NCBI GenBank assembly: GCA_041398845.1
Contig: JAWKTZ010000007.1
Coordinates: 930,001-994,000 of the forward strand
DNA: 64,000 nucleotides
Reading direction: 5' to 3'
From: Fuerstiella sp041398845
Lineage (GTDB): Bacteria; Planctomycetota; Planctomycetia; Planctomycetales; Planctomycetaceae
Of this stretch, positions 55,814-64,000 are shown piece after piece; position 1 is the stretch's first letter, and every line of letters begins with the position of its first letter. The translations under genes were made by a program, and so were the position numbers. The notes below the pieces were generated by a model. It was not told the origin of the DNA, ran no database searches, and saw only the letters and a list, made by a program, of their open reading frames with translations.

Positions 55814-56434
55814 TCAATCCATGAAGATGCGTTGATAGTTTTCGAAGATGACATCCAGCAGGTCACGACCGGGCTCCGTCGCGGAATACCGAACGTAGCC
55901 ATCACCGGCCTGACTGTCTTCGCTCACAATGCGAACATTGTCTTCTTCACTGTACATCCATGCCTGTTCCTGCAGGATGCGAAAGTAGCCGTGCAGAGCG
56001 TCTTCGTCTGTGGGAATGAACACTTCGCCGTCCAGAAACAACTGGTAACCGTATTCTTCCAGCTTGGGCCACGGCATGTCGGCGGTGGAGCCACGATAAT
56101 ATGGCTCCAGCACACTGTGTTCGTCGGGCTTCACGTTGGGATTGTGAAGCATGTCGATGGCGTTCCACGGACAGATGGTGAGTGTATACAGATCGCTGCT
56201 GTCGCTGGGCGATCGATAGCACATCTGGCAGCCGATGCAGCGGCTGGTGTCGATCTGGTGATAGCTTTCGGACGGGACGGGACTCACCACTTCGTAGATG
56301 CAGTCGACCGGGCACACCGATGCACAGGAATTGCAGGACGTACAACTGTCTTTGTTGATGACGTTCAGATAGCGAGTTTCCTTCTTCCGATCGGCTTTGC
56401 GCGTCTGGAAGTAGTCCGTCATGGAAATCGTCAT
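55814..56434 (-). CDS. ferredoxin-type 4Fe-4S protein with an insertion in the second cluster motif
   Basis: A 206-residue protein. The first motif CTSCNSCASVCP (cysteines 31, 34, 37, 41) has the normal C-x2-C-x2-C-x3-C-P spacing. The second, CIGCQMCYRSPSDSSDLYTL up to TICPW (66, 69, 72, 88), has 15 residues rather than 3 before the last cysteine. The remaining 115 residues (HGYFRILQEQAWMYSEEDNV) are unrecognised and acidic. It may carry two clusters for electron transfer, with the insert altering the environment of one. AGGA lies seven bases before the start at 56434; an ATG four codons later is also possible. Confidence 0.85.
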   Translation of the reverse strand: MTISMTDYFQTRKADRKKETRYLNVINKDSCTSCNSCASVCPVDCIYEVVSPVPSESYHQIDTSRCIGCQMCYRSPSDSSDLYTLTICPWNAIDMLHNPNVKPDEHSVLEPYYRGSTADMPWPKLEEYGYQLFLDGEVFIPTDEDALHGYFRILQEQAWMYSEEDNVRIVSEDSQAGDGYVRYSATEPGRDLLDVIFENYQRIFMD

Positions 56435-56777
56435 CGAACTGTCCTGCCTGATTTTCCTGCCGTGAAAGAAAGACGCCTGAGAACCCGAACTCTATCGCCT
56501 CGGCCCGACACCAGCCAACGCATGTTACGTGGGGTGCTCCGGTTTTTTGCTCTTCGCCGTCGTATTTCCCGTGTGTGGGAAGAATTGAGAGGCGAGAGGC
56601 GAGAGGCGGGCAACCTGTCTGGCGCGGCGATGGAAAACGTTGATGCAACGTTCTTCCGCACGAACAGCGCTGTTTGTGGAGACAGCACGATATCACGGTT
56701 TCCGATTGCTGCGCAACACGCCTTCTGCGAAGACGTGCCACCCGTGCCGCCCCAAAGACGTGACACCCATCAATCGG
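56435..56777. other. intergenic stretch with a short tandem repeat
   Basis: About 340 bases between the ferredoxin gene and the DUF4380 gene. At 56587-56607 the unit GAGAGGC occurs three times in tandem. No gene was recognised. Confidence 0.45.
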
Positions 56778-57782
56778 TTACTGCATCGACTCAACGGCCG
56801 ACCGGACCGCCTTCAGATCCACAGACTGTTGCGGGCCGGGGAATTGAAAATCGGCCAGCCACCAGTCTTCGGTAAAGCTGGCGGAATCTCCCGGAGCCAG
56901 AATCTCGCGAGGTCCAATCGGTTCCAGTTCGATCATTTCGTTGTCCGGATACCAGACAGAAATCGTGAGACCGGCTGCTTCGTTGTAGACGCGGTTGGGG
57001 TACGTTTGAAATCGCTTCACAAACAGCAGATCGTTGGGAGCGGCGTAGGCGATGATGCCGGCATAACTGTCGAAACCCAGCTTGGGCTTGCGAGGCGTGG
57101 GATGGATTTCCAGCACGTTGTCGCGGCGGCGTATCTGAGGATCGTCAGGCTTCATGTTGATCAGACTGCCTTCTTCGTACATCACATAGCCGTTCGGAAA
57201 ACGGGTTTGAGGTGATGTGCCGGGTTGAGTCAACGGGATCACACAGATGCCCTTGCCAACCGCGAACGTGCGACTCCAGTGACACCATTCTCGAGTCTGT
57301 TCCGAAACGTTGATGATGATCTGAGTACACCGCAGGCGAGACGAATCCTGAGCGAGTTCGAAGGTGCGAATCAGTTGAACTCCGGTTGCCGCGTCCTTCT
57401 GGCTGATCAGTTTTGCGGACCGGTCGCCCGTGATTTCTCCCTGCCATTTACCGCTCCACAGGGTTTCACGTCGGGGAACCACCAGTTCCGGACCGATATC
57501 GAAACGTCCAGCCGAACTTTGAGGCTTGTCGCCGGGCTTCCAGTCTTTTTCTGCCTCAGAAAGATACAGCACGTTGGTGCCGTTCCGAGAGTATTCGAGC
57601 ACTCGCCCGCCGACTTCCGGACACAGGACAACTCGCGTATCCCCGTTCTTCAGCTCAATCGCTTTTTCGTAGCCGTGAAACGTAATGATCTCAGCGGCCG
57701 ACGCGAACGTCGCGAAAGAAGCGAACAAATTGACCAGCAGCAACAGCACGGCCGTGCGGTCGACGGGATGTTTTCGGATCAT
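56778..57782 (-). CDS. secreted DUF4380 protein (aldose-epimerase-like fold)
   Basis: A 334-residue protein. Signal sequence AVLLLLVNLFASFATFASA is followed by beta-rich sequence: AIELKNGDTRVVLCPEVGGR (first strands of the family), WSRTFAVGKGICVIPLT, and VWYPDNEMIELEPIGPREIL, which fits DUF4380 and the galactose-mutarotase-like fold. The role is unknown, possibly binding a carbohydrate. Its start overlaps the stop of the aminotransferase gene as ATGA. The open frame continues upstream to 58280 but that part is the shadow of the aminotransferase. Confidence 0.8.
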   Translation of the reverse strand: MIRKHPVDRTAVLLLLVNLFASFATFASAAEIITFHGYEKAIELKNGDTRVVLCPEVGGRVLEYSRNGTNVLYLSEAEKDWKPGDKPQSSAGRFDIGPELVVPRRETLWSGKWQGEITGDRSAKLISQKDAATGVQLIRTFELAQDSSRLRCTQIIINVSEQTREWCHWSRTFAVGKGICVIPLTQPGTSPQTRFPNGYVMYEEGSLINMKPDDPQIRRRDNVLEIHPTPRKPKLGFDSYAGIIAYAAPNDLLFVKRFQTYPNRVYNEAAGLTISVWYPDNEMIELEPIGPREILAPGDSASFTEDWWLADFQFPGPQQSVDLKAVRSAVESMQ

Positions 57783-58990
57783 GATTCTTCCACCATTTCC
57801 TGCAGAACGTCCAGAACGACGTCCAGTCCCTGATCCAGTTCTTCGCGAGTGATATTCATGGCGGGCAACAGTCGCACGACTGTGTCCTGAGTGGCATTCA
57901 GCAGCACGCCTCGATCCATCGCACGAGCCACCGCCGGAGTGCTGGGGATGGTCAGGTCGATGCCGATCATCATGCCGCAGATGCGAATCTCTTTGATAAT
58001 GGGAATGGACTGGGCGGCCGTTTCCAGCCGTGTCCTCACATGAGCGGCGTTGTCCACGACGTATTGGAGCAGCCCTTCCCGTTCGATAGTTTCGCCCGTG
58101 GCGAGTCCCGCAGCCATGGCGAGTGAATTGCCTCCGAAGGTGCTGGCATGCATGCCTGGTCGCAGGTCGCCTGCGTATTCGTCTTTGGTAATCATAGCTC
58201 CACACGCCACACCGCCGGCAAGGCCCTTGGCCATGGTGATGATGTCCGGTTGTATGCCGGTGTGCTGGTAGGCAAACCATTCCCCTGTGCGTCCCATGCC
58301 GGTCTGGACTTCGTCAAAAATCAGCAGCATATTGTTTTCGTCGCACAGATTGCGAAGCCCCTGCAGAAACTCCGGATCAGGAATGCGAACACCGCCTTCA
58401 CCCTGAACCGGTTCAATCATAATCGCGCAGGTCTCGTCGTCGATCAGACTCGCCACGCCGTCCAGATCGTTCATGGCGGCATAGCGAAACCCGGCCATCA
58501 ACGGTCCCAGACCTTCATGGTATTTGGGCTGAGCGGTCGCCGAGAGAGCTCCGAACGTGCGTCCGTGGAAGCCTCGCTCAAAGGTAATTGTGCGGAAGCG
58601 ACCTTCGGACGAACCGTGCAGTCGAGCCAGCTTCAGAGCGGCTTCATTGGCTTCGGCTCCGCTGTTGCAGAAGAAGGCTTTGCCGAAACTTCGAGTACAC
58701 AGGAATTCGGCAAACCGGCCCTGCTGTTCCACATACCATGTGTTGGGAACATGAATCAGTCGGGCTGCCTGTTCCTGAATGGCTTCCACCACGGCCGCCG
58801 GTGAATAGCCCAGAATGTTGCAGCCCCAGCCGGGAAACAGATCCAGATACTCGCGACCTTCCGCATCCCAGACTCGCGACCCTTCGCCTCGCACCAGCGA
58901 GACCGGATATCGGCGATAGTTGGGAATTACATACTGTTCGAAGAGTTCGATGGTGGACCGGCTGTCAAGCGGTGCAAGCGTGCTGCTCAT
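57779..58990 (-). CDS. argD: acetylornithine/ornithine-type aminotransferase
   Basis: A 403-residue class III PLP aminotransferase. Motifs: YLDLFPGWGCNILGYS, AFFCNSGAEANEAALKLAR, TFERGFHGRTFGALSAT, IMIEPVQGEGGVRIPD, LIFDEVQTGMGRTGEWFAYQ, and DIITMAKGLAGG with the PLP lysine. This fits ArgD of arginine synthesis, though ornithine or GABA transaminases are close. No other arg gene is nearby, so the gene symbol is the most likely but not proven. The start at 58990 fits the family; the frame upstream to 59299 is without support. Confidence 0.9.
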   Translation of the reverse strand: MSSTLAPLDSRSTIELFEQYVIPNYRRYPVSLVRGEGSRVWDAEGREYLDLFPGWGCNILGYSPAAVVEAIQEQAARLIHVPNTWYVEQQGRFAEFLCTRSFGKAFFCNSGAEANEAALKLARLHGSSEGRFRTITFERGFHGRTFGALSATAQPKYHEGLGPLMAGFRYAAMNDLDGVASLIDDETCAIMIEPVQGEGGVRIPDPEFLQGLRNLCDENNMLLIFDEVQTGMGRTGEWFAYQHTGIQPDIITMAKGLAGGVACGAMITKDEYAGDLRPGMHASTFGGNSLAMAAGLATGETIEREGLLQYVVDNAAHVRTRLETAAQSIPIIKEIRICGMMIGIDLTIPSTPAVARAMDRGVLLNATQDTVVRLLPAMNITREELDQGLDVVLDVLQEMVEES

Positions 58991-59323
58991 TGATGGAGGG
59001 CTCCAGAGGATTTGACGCGGAAGCGGACGGGGCGGCAGAATGATATCATTCTCCGGCATCGTCGACGAGGTCGTTGACGGCGGCATTGACACAAATCCGG
59101 GCGTTTGGTTCAGTGCCAATGGTTCAGAGCGAATCCCGCGTCCGCAGTCGTGGCGGACGATTCGGCAGCCAACCTGAGCTGAAAGACATGGCAGAGTGAC
59201 CGGATTGTTCCCAGTCTGGCGAACATCCGGACGGCAGGTGAACTTTGTCGGCGTCAGCGGTAGTATTCGCACTGAGCTCGATATCGGTCCGATCGCCAAT
59301 CCACCAGCAGTAAAGAGAGTTTG
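58991..59323. other. divergent intergenic region
   Basis: About 330 bases between the aminotransferase gene (minus) and the small membrane protein gene (plus). No convincing regulatory feature or gene was seen. Confidence 0.4.
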
Positions 59324-59869
59324 ATGAAAGGTTCCCTGGTTCCCATCCTGTTTGCTCTGGGCACGGCGTTGTGCTGGGGCATGTACGGTCCGACCATCGG
59401 CAACGCTCAGTCAAAGTTGTGGTCACCGTTTAAGCCGTATGTGTTCATTGGCGTTGCCTATCTGTTTCTGGCAATTCTTGGCGGTCTCGGAGGAATGCAA
59501 TATAAGGGCGATTCATTCAGTTACGGTGGCGAACAGTTCACTCCGGCGAAATGGGGATTTCTGGCGGGATGCCTTGGGGCTCTTGGAGCGTTGTTTCTGA
59601 CGTCGGCGATGATGATCAGCAAGGGAAACGCCCTGTTGGTGATGCCGATTGTTTTTGGCGGAGCCGTGTCGGTGACGGCGTTGTATTCGGTCTTCGTCAA
59701 ATTCAAGGGACACGAAATCAGTCCGATGCTGTGGCTCGGTATGGCTCTGGTCATTTGTGGAGTTGTGCTGGTCGCTCGGTACACACCTCACGGATCACAC
59801 CCCAAACCAGCCGCTGCTGTTGAGACGCCCGCACCCGCAGAATCGGCCGAAGTTGGCACGGACGCATAG
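59324..59869 (+). CDS. small membrane protein, EamA/DMT-like
   Basis: A 181-residue protein with five hydrophobic segments (e.g. LVPILFALGTALCWGMYGPT; YVFIGVAYLFLAILGGLGG; ALLVMPIVFGGAVSVTALY; LWLGMALVICGVVLVARYT). The last pair resembles the end of an EamA-type half transporter, but the whole is too short for a full ten-helix transporter, so it may dimerise. A Pro/Ala/Glu-rich tail follows. Substrate unknown. A TTG at 59321 is a possible earlier start; ATG at 59324 has AGAGAG upstream. Confidence 0.75.
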   Translation: MKGSLVPILFALGTALCWGMYGPTIGNAQSKLWSPFKPYVFIGVAYLFLAILGGLGGMQYKGDSFSYGGEQFTPAKWGFLAGCLGALGALFLTSAMMISKGNALLVMPIVFGGAVSVTALYSVFVKFKGHEISPMLWLGMALVICGVVLVARYTPHGSHPKPAAAVETPAPAESAEVGTDA

Positions 59870-60039
59870 CTGCAGAAACCAGACAGCTCCAGGTTGCTCT
59901 GTTCGCAGCACGGGCAATCGTCGTAGACTTGTCGTTTCACCCCGTTGGGTCGGTTCAACGGACGGTGTTTTCCCACTGGAAATCTCGTCACGGCGTTGGG
60001 GCACGACCTGTCTTCGAATTTCTGAAAAGAAACCTTGCC

Positions 60040-61311
60040 ATGAAACGGACGTCAGCGGCAGTGCTTTTCCACGCCACGTTATGGACCGTCTGCGGAATGC
60101 TGGCGGCGGTGTTCAGCACGGCACACGGCTGCCCATTCTGCCTTGCACCAGGTCAGACATGGGCCGAAATGGTCGCGGAAGCCGATGTGGTCGTTCTGGC
60201 CGAACTGCAGTCCACCGATGACGGATCGACCGGGAATGCTCCGAGTTCCATTGTCAAAGTGCTGCGGGTCCACAAGGGCCGCACGCATTTGCCCACTGGT
60301 AAACTCATCACAATCCCGGATTACATTTTCGCAGATCAAGGAGCCACCGTGCTGCTGAAGGGCAGTCTGCAGGATGACAGTCGACCGGTGGTGAATGAGA
60401 CCTTTGCCAATCAGACGCCGCAGCAACCCGCAGCACCGCCAGTCATCCGCAAGGTTTCGGCAAAGACATCGACGACTATCGTCTGGGATTTCAGTGAACC
60501 ACAGTCGTCAGTCGCGTTCGACTATATCATTCAGGCACCGACACCGGAGATCCCGGCGGCGGATCGACTGATTTACTTTGCCGCGTATCTTGAACACCGC
60601 GACAATCTGATTGCTGCCGATGCGTGGGGCGAATTCGCGAATGCTCAATACGAAGACATTGTTCGTGTGCGACAGTCGCTGCCCGTTGAGAACCTGCGGA
60701 CATGGATTGCCGATCCCGACACCAGCCCCGATCGACTGGGATTGTACGGCATGCTGCTGGGACTTTGCGGTGACGCCTCTGATGTGGATTTCCTGAAGCG
60801 GCAGATTGGTCAGCCATCGACCGACAACGTTCGTTTCGGTGTGGAAGGTCTGATGGGAGGACTTCTGTTGCTGGCCGGAGACGACGGTCTGACATTTCTG
60901 GAAGAGTCACGACTGAAGAACTCTGCCACTCCGACGTATGAATGTTTTCCCGTGATTCAGGCGCTGCAGTTTGTGTGGACCTACGAAGCCACTCTGTTTG
61001 AAAAGGATCGCCTGCGGAAGTCCGTTCATCCGCTGCTGCATCGGGAAGACGTTCGGGAAACGGTGATCCGCGATCTGTCTCGCTGGCAGGACTGGACCGC
61101 AGTCACGGTGATGCCTGACGTCTATGAGGCCAGTCGGCAGGACGATCCGCGCACCGTCCGAGCGATTGTCGGTTTTCTGATGACGTGCCGCAAAGCTCCG
61201 GAGGCCGATCCTGCCACGATTGCCGCCGCCGACAGACTGCTGACGACCATTCGCCAGCAGGATGGTGGCCTTGTCAAAGCCGTGGAACGCGATCTGGGTG
61301 TCACTCCCTGA
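60040..61311 (+). CDS. unrecognised secreted protein
   Basis: A 423-residue protein with signal sequence (AVLFHATLWTVCGMLAAVFS) and then HGCPFCLAPGQTWAEMVAEA, a CxxC pair after the cleavage site. The next part looks like a small beta domain (VVVLAELQSTD; ATVLLKGSL), and the C-terminal 250 residues are helical in pairs, HEAT-like (LYGMLLGLCGDASDVDFLKR). Such secreted proteins are frequent in planctomycetes. Function unknown. The start at 60040 is directly before the signal sequence; the frame goes on to 59929 without support. Confidence 0.7.
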   Translation: MKRTSAAVLFHATLWTVCGMLAAVFSTAHGCPFCLAPGQTWAEMVAEADVVVLAELQSTDDGSTGNAPSSIVKVLRVHKGRTHLPTGKLITIPDYIFADQGATVLLKGSLQDDSRPVVNETFANQTPQQPAAPPVIRKVSAKTSTTIVWDFSEPQSSVAFDYIIQAPTPEIPAADRLIYFAAYLEHRDNLIAADAWGEFANAQYEDIVRVRQSLPVENLRTWIADPDTSPDRLGLYGMLLGLCGDASDVDFLKRQIGQPSTDNVRFGVEGLMGGLLLLAGDDGLTFLEESRLKNSATPTYECFPVIQALQFVWTYEATLFEKDRLRKSVHPLLHREDVRETVIRDLSRWQDWTAVTVMPDVYEASRQDDPRTVRAIVGFLMTCRKAPEADPATIAAADRLLTTIRQQDGGLVKAVERDLGVTP

Positions 61312-61706
61312 ACTCATCGCCGTTCGACGCCTGAAGCGTTGTGCGTTTCCACGCCGGCTGAGGGAATTGTGAGTTTTTCCGTAAAGTCTGGTGACAATCG
61401 CGGGAACCGATGCCGTTCGGTTGAAGAATGCGCCGAAAATCGCAATGCTTCCGGTCCTTAGAGGCTATCTGAAAAAGGGGTCTGACCCTTTGGAGGGCAG
61501 CAAAATCGCAATAAGAACGGCTGCCCGGAGAGGGTCAGACCCCTTTTTCAGATAGCCTCTAGCGGAAGTCTGCCGGAACGCTGACTTTTGCGGGTTCCGG
61601 CAGAGATCCGGAAATGAATTTCAGGCGACGGTTTTTTCCCGCAGTGGTAGACCGCCGTTATGCACTGATGGTTTGATTGTTGTTAGATCTGGAAAGGATC
61701 GATGAG
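61312..61706. other. intergenic region with intact family A repeat
   Basis: About 395 bases upstream of the fae gene. The centre is the intact family A repeat at 61459-61561; the flanks have no gene. The promoter of fae should be in the 145 bases after the repeat. Confidence 0.5.
61459..61561. repeat. repeat family A, intact copy
   Basis: A 103-base palindrome. The outer arms TAGAGGCTATCTGAAAAAGG and CCTTTTTCAGATAGCCTCTA are fully complementary, and continue with GGTCTGACCC pairing with GGGTCAGACC. An inner pair GGGCAG / CTGCCC follows around a short A-rich loop. This is the best-preserved member of the family. Confidence 0.92.
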
Positions 61707-62204
61707 ATGTCCATGTTTGTTGGTGAATCGCTGGTTGGCGAAGGGAATGAAGTCGCTCATATTGACCTGCTGGTAGGTGACAAGAGCGGACCGGTTGGAA
61801 TTGCATTCGCCAATGCATTGTCCAGCCAGAAGATGGGGCACAGCAATCTGCTGGCGGTGGCTGAACCCAATCTTGCCGTCAAGCCATCCACGGTAATGGT
61901 GACGAAAGTCACGATCAAAGGTGCCAAGCAGGCTGTGCAGATGTTCGGCCCCGCTCAGAAGGCCGTTGCGGACGCTGTGACGGACTGCGTCAAATCCGGT
62001 GTGATCCCCAAAGATCAAACAGAAAACCTGTGCATCGTTTGCGGAGTTTTCATTCACTGGCAGGCCGAAGACGACAAGAAGATCTACGACTACAACTACC
62101 AGGCGACCAAAGAATCCATTGAACGAGCCATGAAGAACGAGCCATCGGCTGACGCCGTACTGGCCAAGCGTGACACCGCGTCTCACCCATTCTATCAGGG
62201 CTAG
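61707..62204 (+). CDS. fae: formaldehyde-activating enzyme
   Basis: A 165-residue protein. Motifs: MFVGESLVGEGNEVAHIDLL with the conserved His (residue 18), GDKSGPVGIAFANALSSQ, HSNLLAVAEPNLAVKPSTVM and FGPAQKAVADAVTDCVKSG. It speeds the condensation of formaldehyde with tetrahydromethanopterin. This C1 route is known in planctomycetes and methylotrophs. No other H4MPT-pathway gene is in the window. AAGGA lies eight bases before the ATG at 61707. Confidence 0.94.
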   Translation: MSMFVGESLVGEGNEVAHIDLLVGDKSGPVGIAFANALSSQKMGHSNLLAVAEPNLAVKPSTVMVTKVTIKGAKQAVQMFGPAQKAVADAVTDCVKSGVIPKDQTENLCIVCGVFIHWQAEDDKKIYDYNYQATKESIERAMKNEPSADAVLAKRDTASHPFYQG

Positions 62205-62268
62205 TCGCCGCGAGTTGTCTCAATCGGCGGAGCCCATGGAGTTTTCCGTCTGTCCAGAATTGAAACGG

Positions 62269-62299
62269 ACCGTGCCTGATTTTCGGGCACGGTTTTTTT
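62269..62299 (+). terminator. intrinsic terminator after fae
   Basis: An eight-base-pair stem ACCGTGCC / GGCACGGT (62269-62276 and 62286-62293) with a nine-base loop is followed directly by a run of T. It lies 65 bases after the fae stop in the plus direction. Confidence 0.85.
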
Positions 62300-62419
62300 C
62301 TGGCTTCGCGTTGAGTATGGTTGTCAGAACTCGGTCTCACGCTGGAATCCGTGTGCCTGTGTCGTTGGGTTCCTATGGAAAAGCGTCGCCGGTCTGTTCT
62401 GACCGGAGTGGAATCACGA

Positions 62420-63400
62420 ATGATGGACGAGAATCCTTATTCCAGCAGCTTCGATCACCTCGGAACCAGCTTCAACTCCGCTCGCCACGCACCAACACCG
62501 TCATGGCTGGCAGCCGTCAGCCTGCTGTTCGGGCTGGCTTCCGTTCCGCTGATCTGCCTGTGCTTTGTTTCGATTCCGCTGGCCGTGATTGCGATCGTGA
62601 CCGGCCACATGGCTCGGTTTGTCGTCAGTAGTTCCGGTGGACGAATTTCCGGATCGGGCATGGCAACCTGCGGAGCGATCTGCGGCTACCTCACACTGCT
62701 GATGATTGGCACGTTGTTCTTTATCGGAATCATGTCCGAAGATGCTCCGCTCGCTGTCCAGCCCGCTCCCGCGCCTGCGCCGACAACGGGCCGACCGACC
62801 GCTGCCAATCCGGGTCAGGTCCTGTTCGAACAGGCAGAGATTCGCCTGCTGACGGAAACCGAGCAGTCTGCCATCGGCACCAGCACCGGCGAACAAAGTG
62901 CAACCACGCTGGCCGCTCACTACGTCGAAACACTGCATGTGGTTGACGAAATGCATTTTTCCGAGACCAACCCGGACGCCATCGTGGAACCTCGCCCGTA
63001 TCGAGTGTTCGTGCAGTTGAACAGCGATTCTGCGGCGTTTCTGCTGTTTGTGCCCGACTATGTCCGATTCACGGATGCCGCCAGGCACACTCTGCACGAA
63101 AGCGGCTGGCTGGTGGCTCAACGCAGCGTGGACGGGATTCTGAACAGCGGCGACACTCTGGCCGTCGCGTTCTACTCTGATCAGGGTCGTCGGCACGCCA
63201 TCCTCGGAACTGTGCAGCCGGGAACGACGATCAAGGTGGACCAGACCACGAGCGATGTCAGCGACAGTCAACTGGCCGAGCTGTTCCGACTGCCGCAGCG
63301 ACCGGCGGCGGCACCGATTCCCAACACGGCCGAACTGGAATCACAGATCGACAACCGCCCGGTCGAAGAGTCACGCAGCCTGCCGGCAGAACGGGAATAG
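62420..63400 (+). CDS. DUF4190 membrane protein
   Basis: A 326-residue protein. Residues 25-110 have two helices (WLAAVSLLFGLASVPLICLC; GAICGYLTLLMIGTLFFIGI) separated by ISGSGMATCGAICGYLT, a pattern of the DUF4190 domain. A Pro/Ala-rich linker and a soluble, beta-rich C-terminal part (YRVFVQLNSDSAAFLLFVPD; LAVAFYSDQGRRHAI) follow, probably outside. Function unknown. Several starts are possible (62321 TTG, 62375, 62420, 62423); ATG at 62420 (MMDENPYSSS) matches the usual planctomycete start. Confidence 0.75.
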   Translation: MMDENPYSSSFDHLGTSFNSARHAPTPSWLAAVSLLFGLASVPLICLCFVSIPLAVIAIVTGHMARFVVSSSGGRISGSGMATCGAICGYLTLLMIGTLFFIGIMSEDAPLAVQPAPAPAPTTGRPTAANPGQVLFEQAEIRLLTETEQSAIGTSTGEQSATTLAAHYVETLHVVDEMHFSETNPDAIVEPRPYRVFVQLNSDSAAFLLFVPDYVRFTDAARHTLHESGWLVAQRSVDGILNSGDTLAVAFYSDQGRRHAILGTVQPGTTIKVDQTTSDVSDSQLAELFRLPQRPAAAPIPNTAELESQIDNRPVEESRSLPAERE

Positions 63401-63455
63401 TCACGGCGTCAGGGCTGTTCAGGTACGTCCTGCACCTGAATCAGCCGCATTCGGT

Positions 63456-63656
63456 TCAGCACATGGCCAGCATATGAGTCTCGCCTTTCATGCCCGTTCG
63501 TTTGCGGAAGCGGCATTCGTCGACAAGCATCTGTTTGACAAGCTCAAGTGAGACGGTTCGCAGATTGACATTGGCCTGAACAAGAGAATCGTAAACGGCC
63601 TGGCCTGCGGCGGTTTCGAGAAGATGTTGTTCGAGAGTTTCTGAGCTGAACGCCAT
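63456..63656 (-). CDS. small unrecognised protein
   Basis: A 66-residue protein, MAFSSETLEQHLLETAAGQA onward, with helix-forming composition and a basic end (RFRKRTGMKGETHML). The start ATG at 63656 has AAAGGA eight bases before it, which is the main reason to think it is real. It lies tail to tail with the DUF4190 gene, 55 bases away. No family is recognised. Confidence 0.5.
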   Translation of the reverse strand: MAFSSETLEQHLLETAAGQAVYDSLVQANVNLRTVSLELVKQMLVDECRFRKRTGMKGETHMLAMC

Positions 63657-64000
63657 GACTGGATTCCTTTCATTTCTTTTCAGCGTTGTGTGAAGCAACT
63701 GTTCACGGGAGGGAGTTCAGGAAGGTGCCTGATCGCGGTCACCGGTCACGTTCAACATGGCGGTGACGGCCGGAGTGAAGATTGCCGAACCGGACTTCAG
63801 TAGGGTCTGCCGGTCACTTTTTCAGATAGCTTCCAGCGACCGTGTCGATTGATTCGACAAGGGGTAGTCAAAGCAGACGCCGTGCCGGAATTCTGTGGCG
63901 ACAACCGAATTTGTTTCAAGTGGCCGGAAGACCGGCGATCTCCGGCACGTTGAAAAACATCGGTGGTGCGGAATCGGCGACTGATCCCGTTCGGGTTCGA
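63657..64000. other. right-edge region without recognised gene
   Basis: The last 340 bases hold the promoter region of the small gene on the minus strand. They contain the end of a family A-like repeat (CACTTTTTCAGATAGCTTCC at about 63815-63835) and a weak dyad CGTGCCGGA / TCCGGCACG (63881-63889 and 63941-63949). No gene start was found. Confidence 0.4.

Noticed and set aside
55778..56875. A 365-residue plus-strand frame
   Set aside because: It runs antisense through the ferredoxin gene and into an intergenic region; no family pattern.
63881..63949. Short dyad near the right edge
   Set aside because: Nine-base arms separated by 51 bases can occur by chance in GC-rich DNA, and no gene end is linked to it.

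Overview
The window looks like a chromosomal segment of a planctomycete, probably of the Planctomycetaceae-type lineage; the genus cannot be fixed from the sequence alone. The reasons are a truncated PVC-type membrane-bound dehydrogenase, an ECF sigma factor next to a large Ser/Thr kinase with a C-terminal repeat region, CotH beside DUF4956, DUF6807/PmoA-like, DUF1080 and DUF4380 secreted proteins, Gly/Pro-rich secreted proteins, a formaldehyde-activating enzyme, and many lineage-specific lipoproteins. No phage, insertion-sequence transposase or CRISPR array was seen. Most of the window is ordinary chromosome with about 49 protein genes and one tRNA.

Layout. 1-5.6 kb (minus): dehydrogenase (runs off the left edge), redoxin, CotH and DUF4956. 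5.9-10.5 kb (minus): a TPR protein, an ECF sigma factor and a Ser/Thr kinase, which look like one signalling module. 10.8-14.9 kb (plus): nucleoside transporter, DUF58 and BatA-like genes. 15.3-23.6 kb: lipoprotein, subtilisin-like protease, an NtrC-type regulator and two unrecognised secreted or membrane proteins. 24-32.5 kb: UDP-sugar pyrophosphorylase, a second redoxin, a Cys-rich/barrel-like gene split by a one-base frameshift, an SGNH-like protein, kdsB, and miaA coupled to a DUF6807 gene. 32.7-39.6 kb (plus): tgt, yajC, secDF, speA, then tRNA-Val(GAC) on the minus strand. 39.9-47.4 kb (plus): MDR dehydrogenase, an unrecognised 513-residue protein, murD, a leucine-rich-repeat lipoprotein, a MoxR ATPase and a pectate lyase. 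47.5-64 kb: histidine kinase, SUI1-like factor, ispD, a zinc-ribbon membrane protein, DUF4105, YaiI, SGNH-DUF1080 fusion, an unusual ferredoxin, DUF4380, argD, fae and several small or unrecognised genes.

How the genes relate. Housekeeping functions include export (YajC, SecDF), tRNA modification (Tgt, MiaA), envelope synthesis (KdsB, MurD), isoprenoids (IspD) and polyamine or arginine metabolism (SpeA, ArgD). Regulation is represented by an ECF/kinase module, an NtrC-type regulator and an orphan histidine kinase. Secreted functions include polysaccharide-directed or esterase-like enzymes.

The most unusual non-coding content is two dispersed palindromic repeat families of about 100-130 bp, each with several copies, plus two single inverted-repeat elements. 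I did not find a clearly new multi-gene system; the best leads are the repeat families, the frameshifted gene, the unrecognised gene upstream of murD, and the ferredoxin with a long insertion in one cluster motif.
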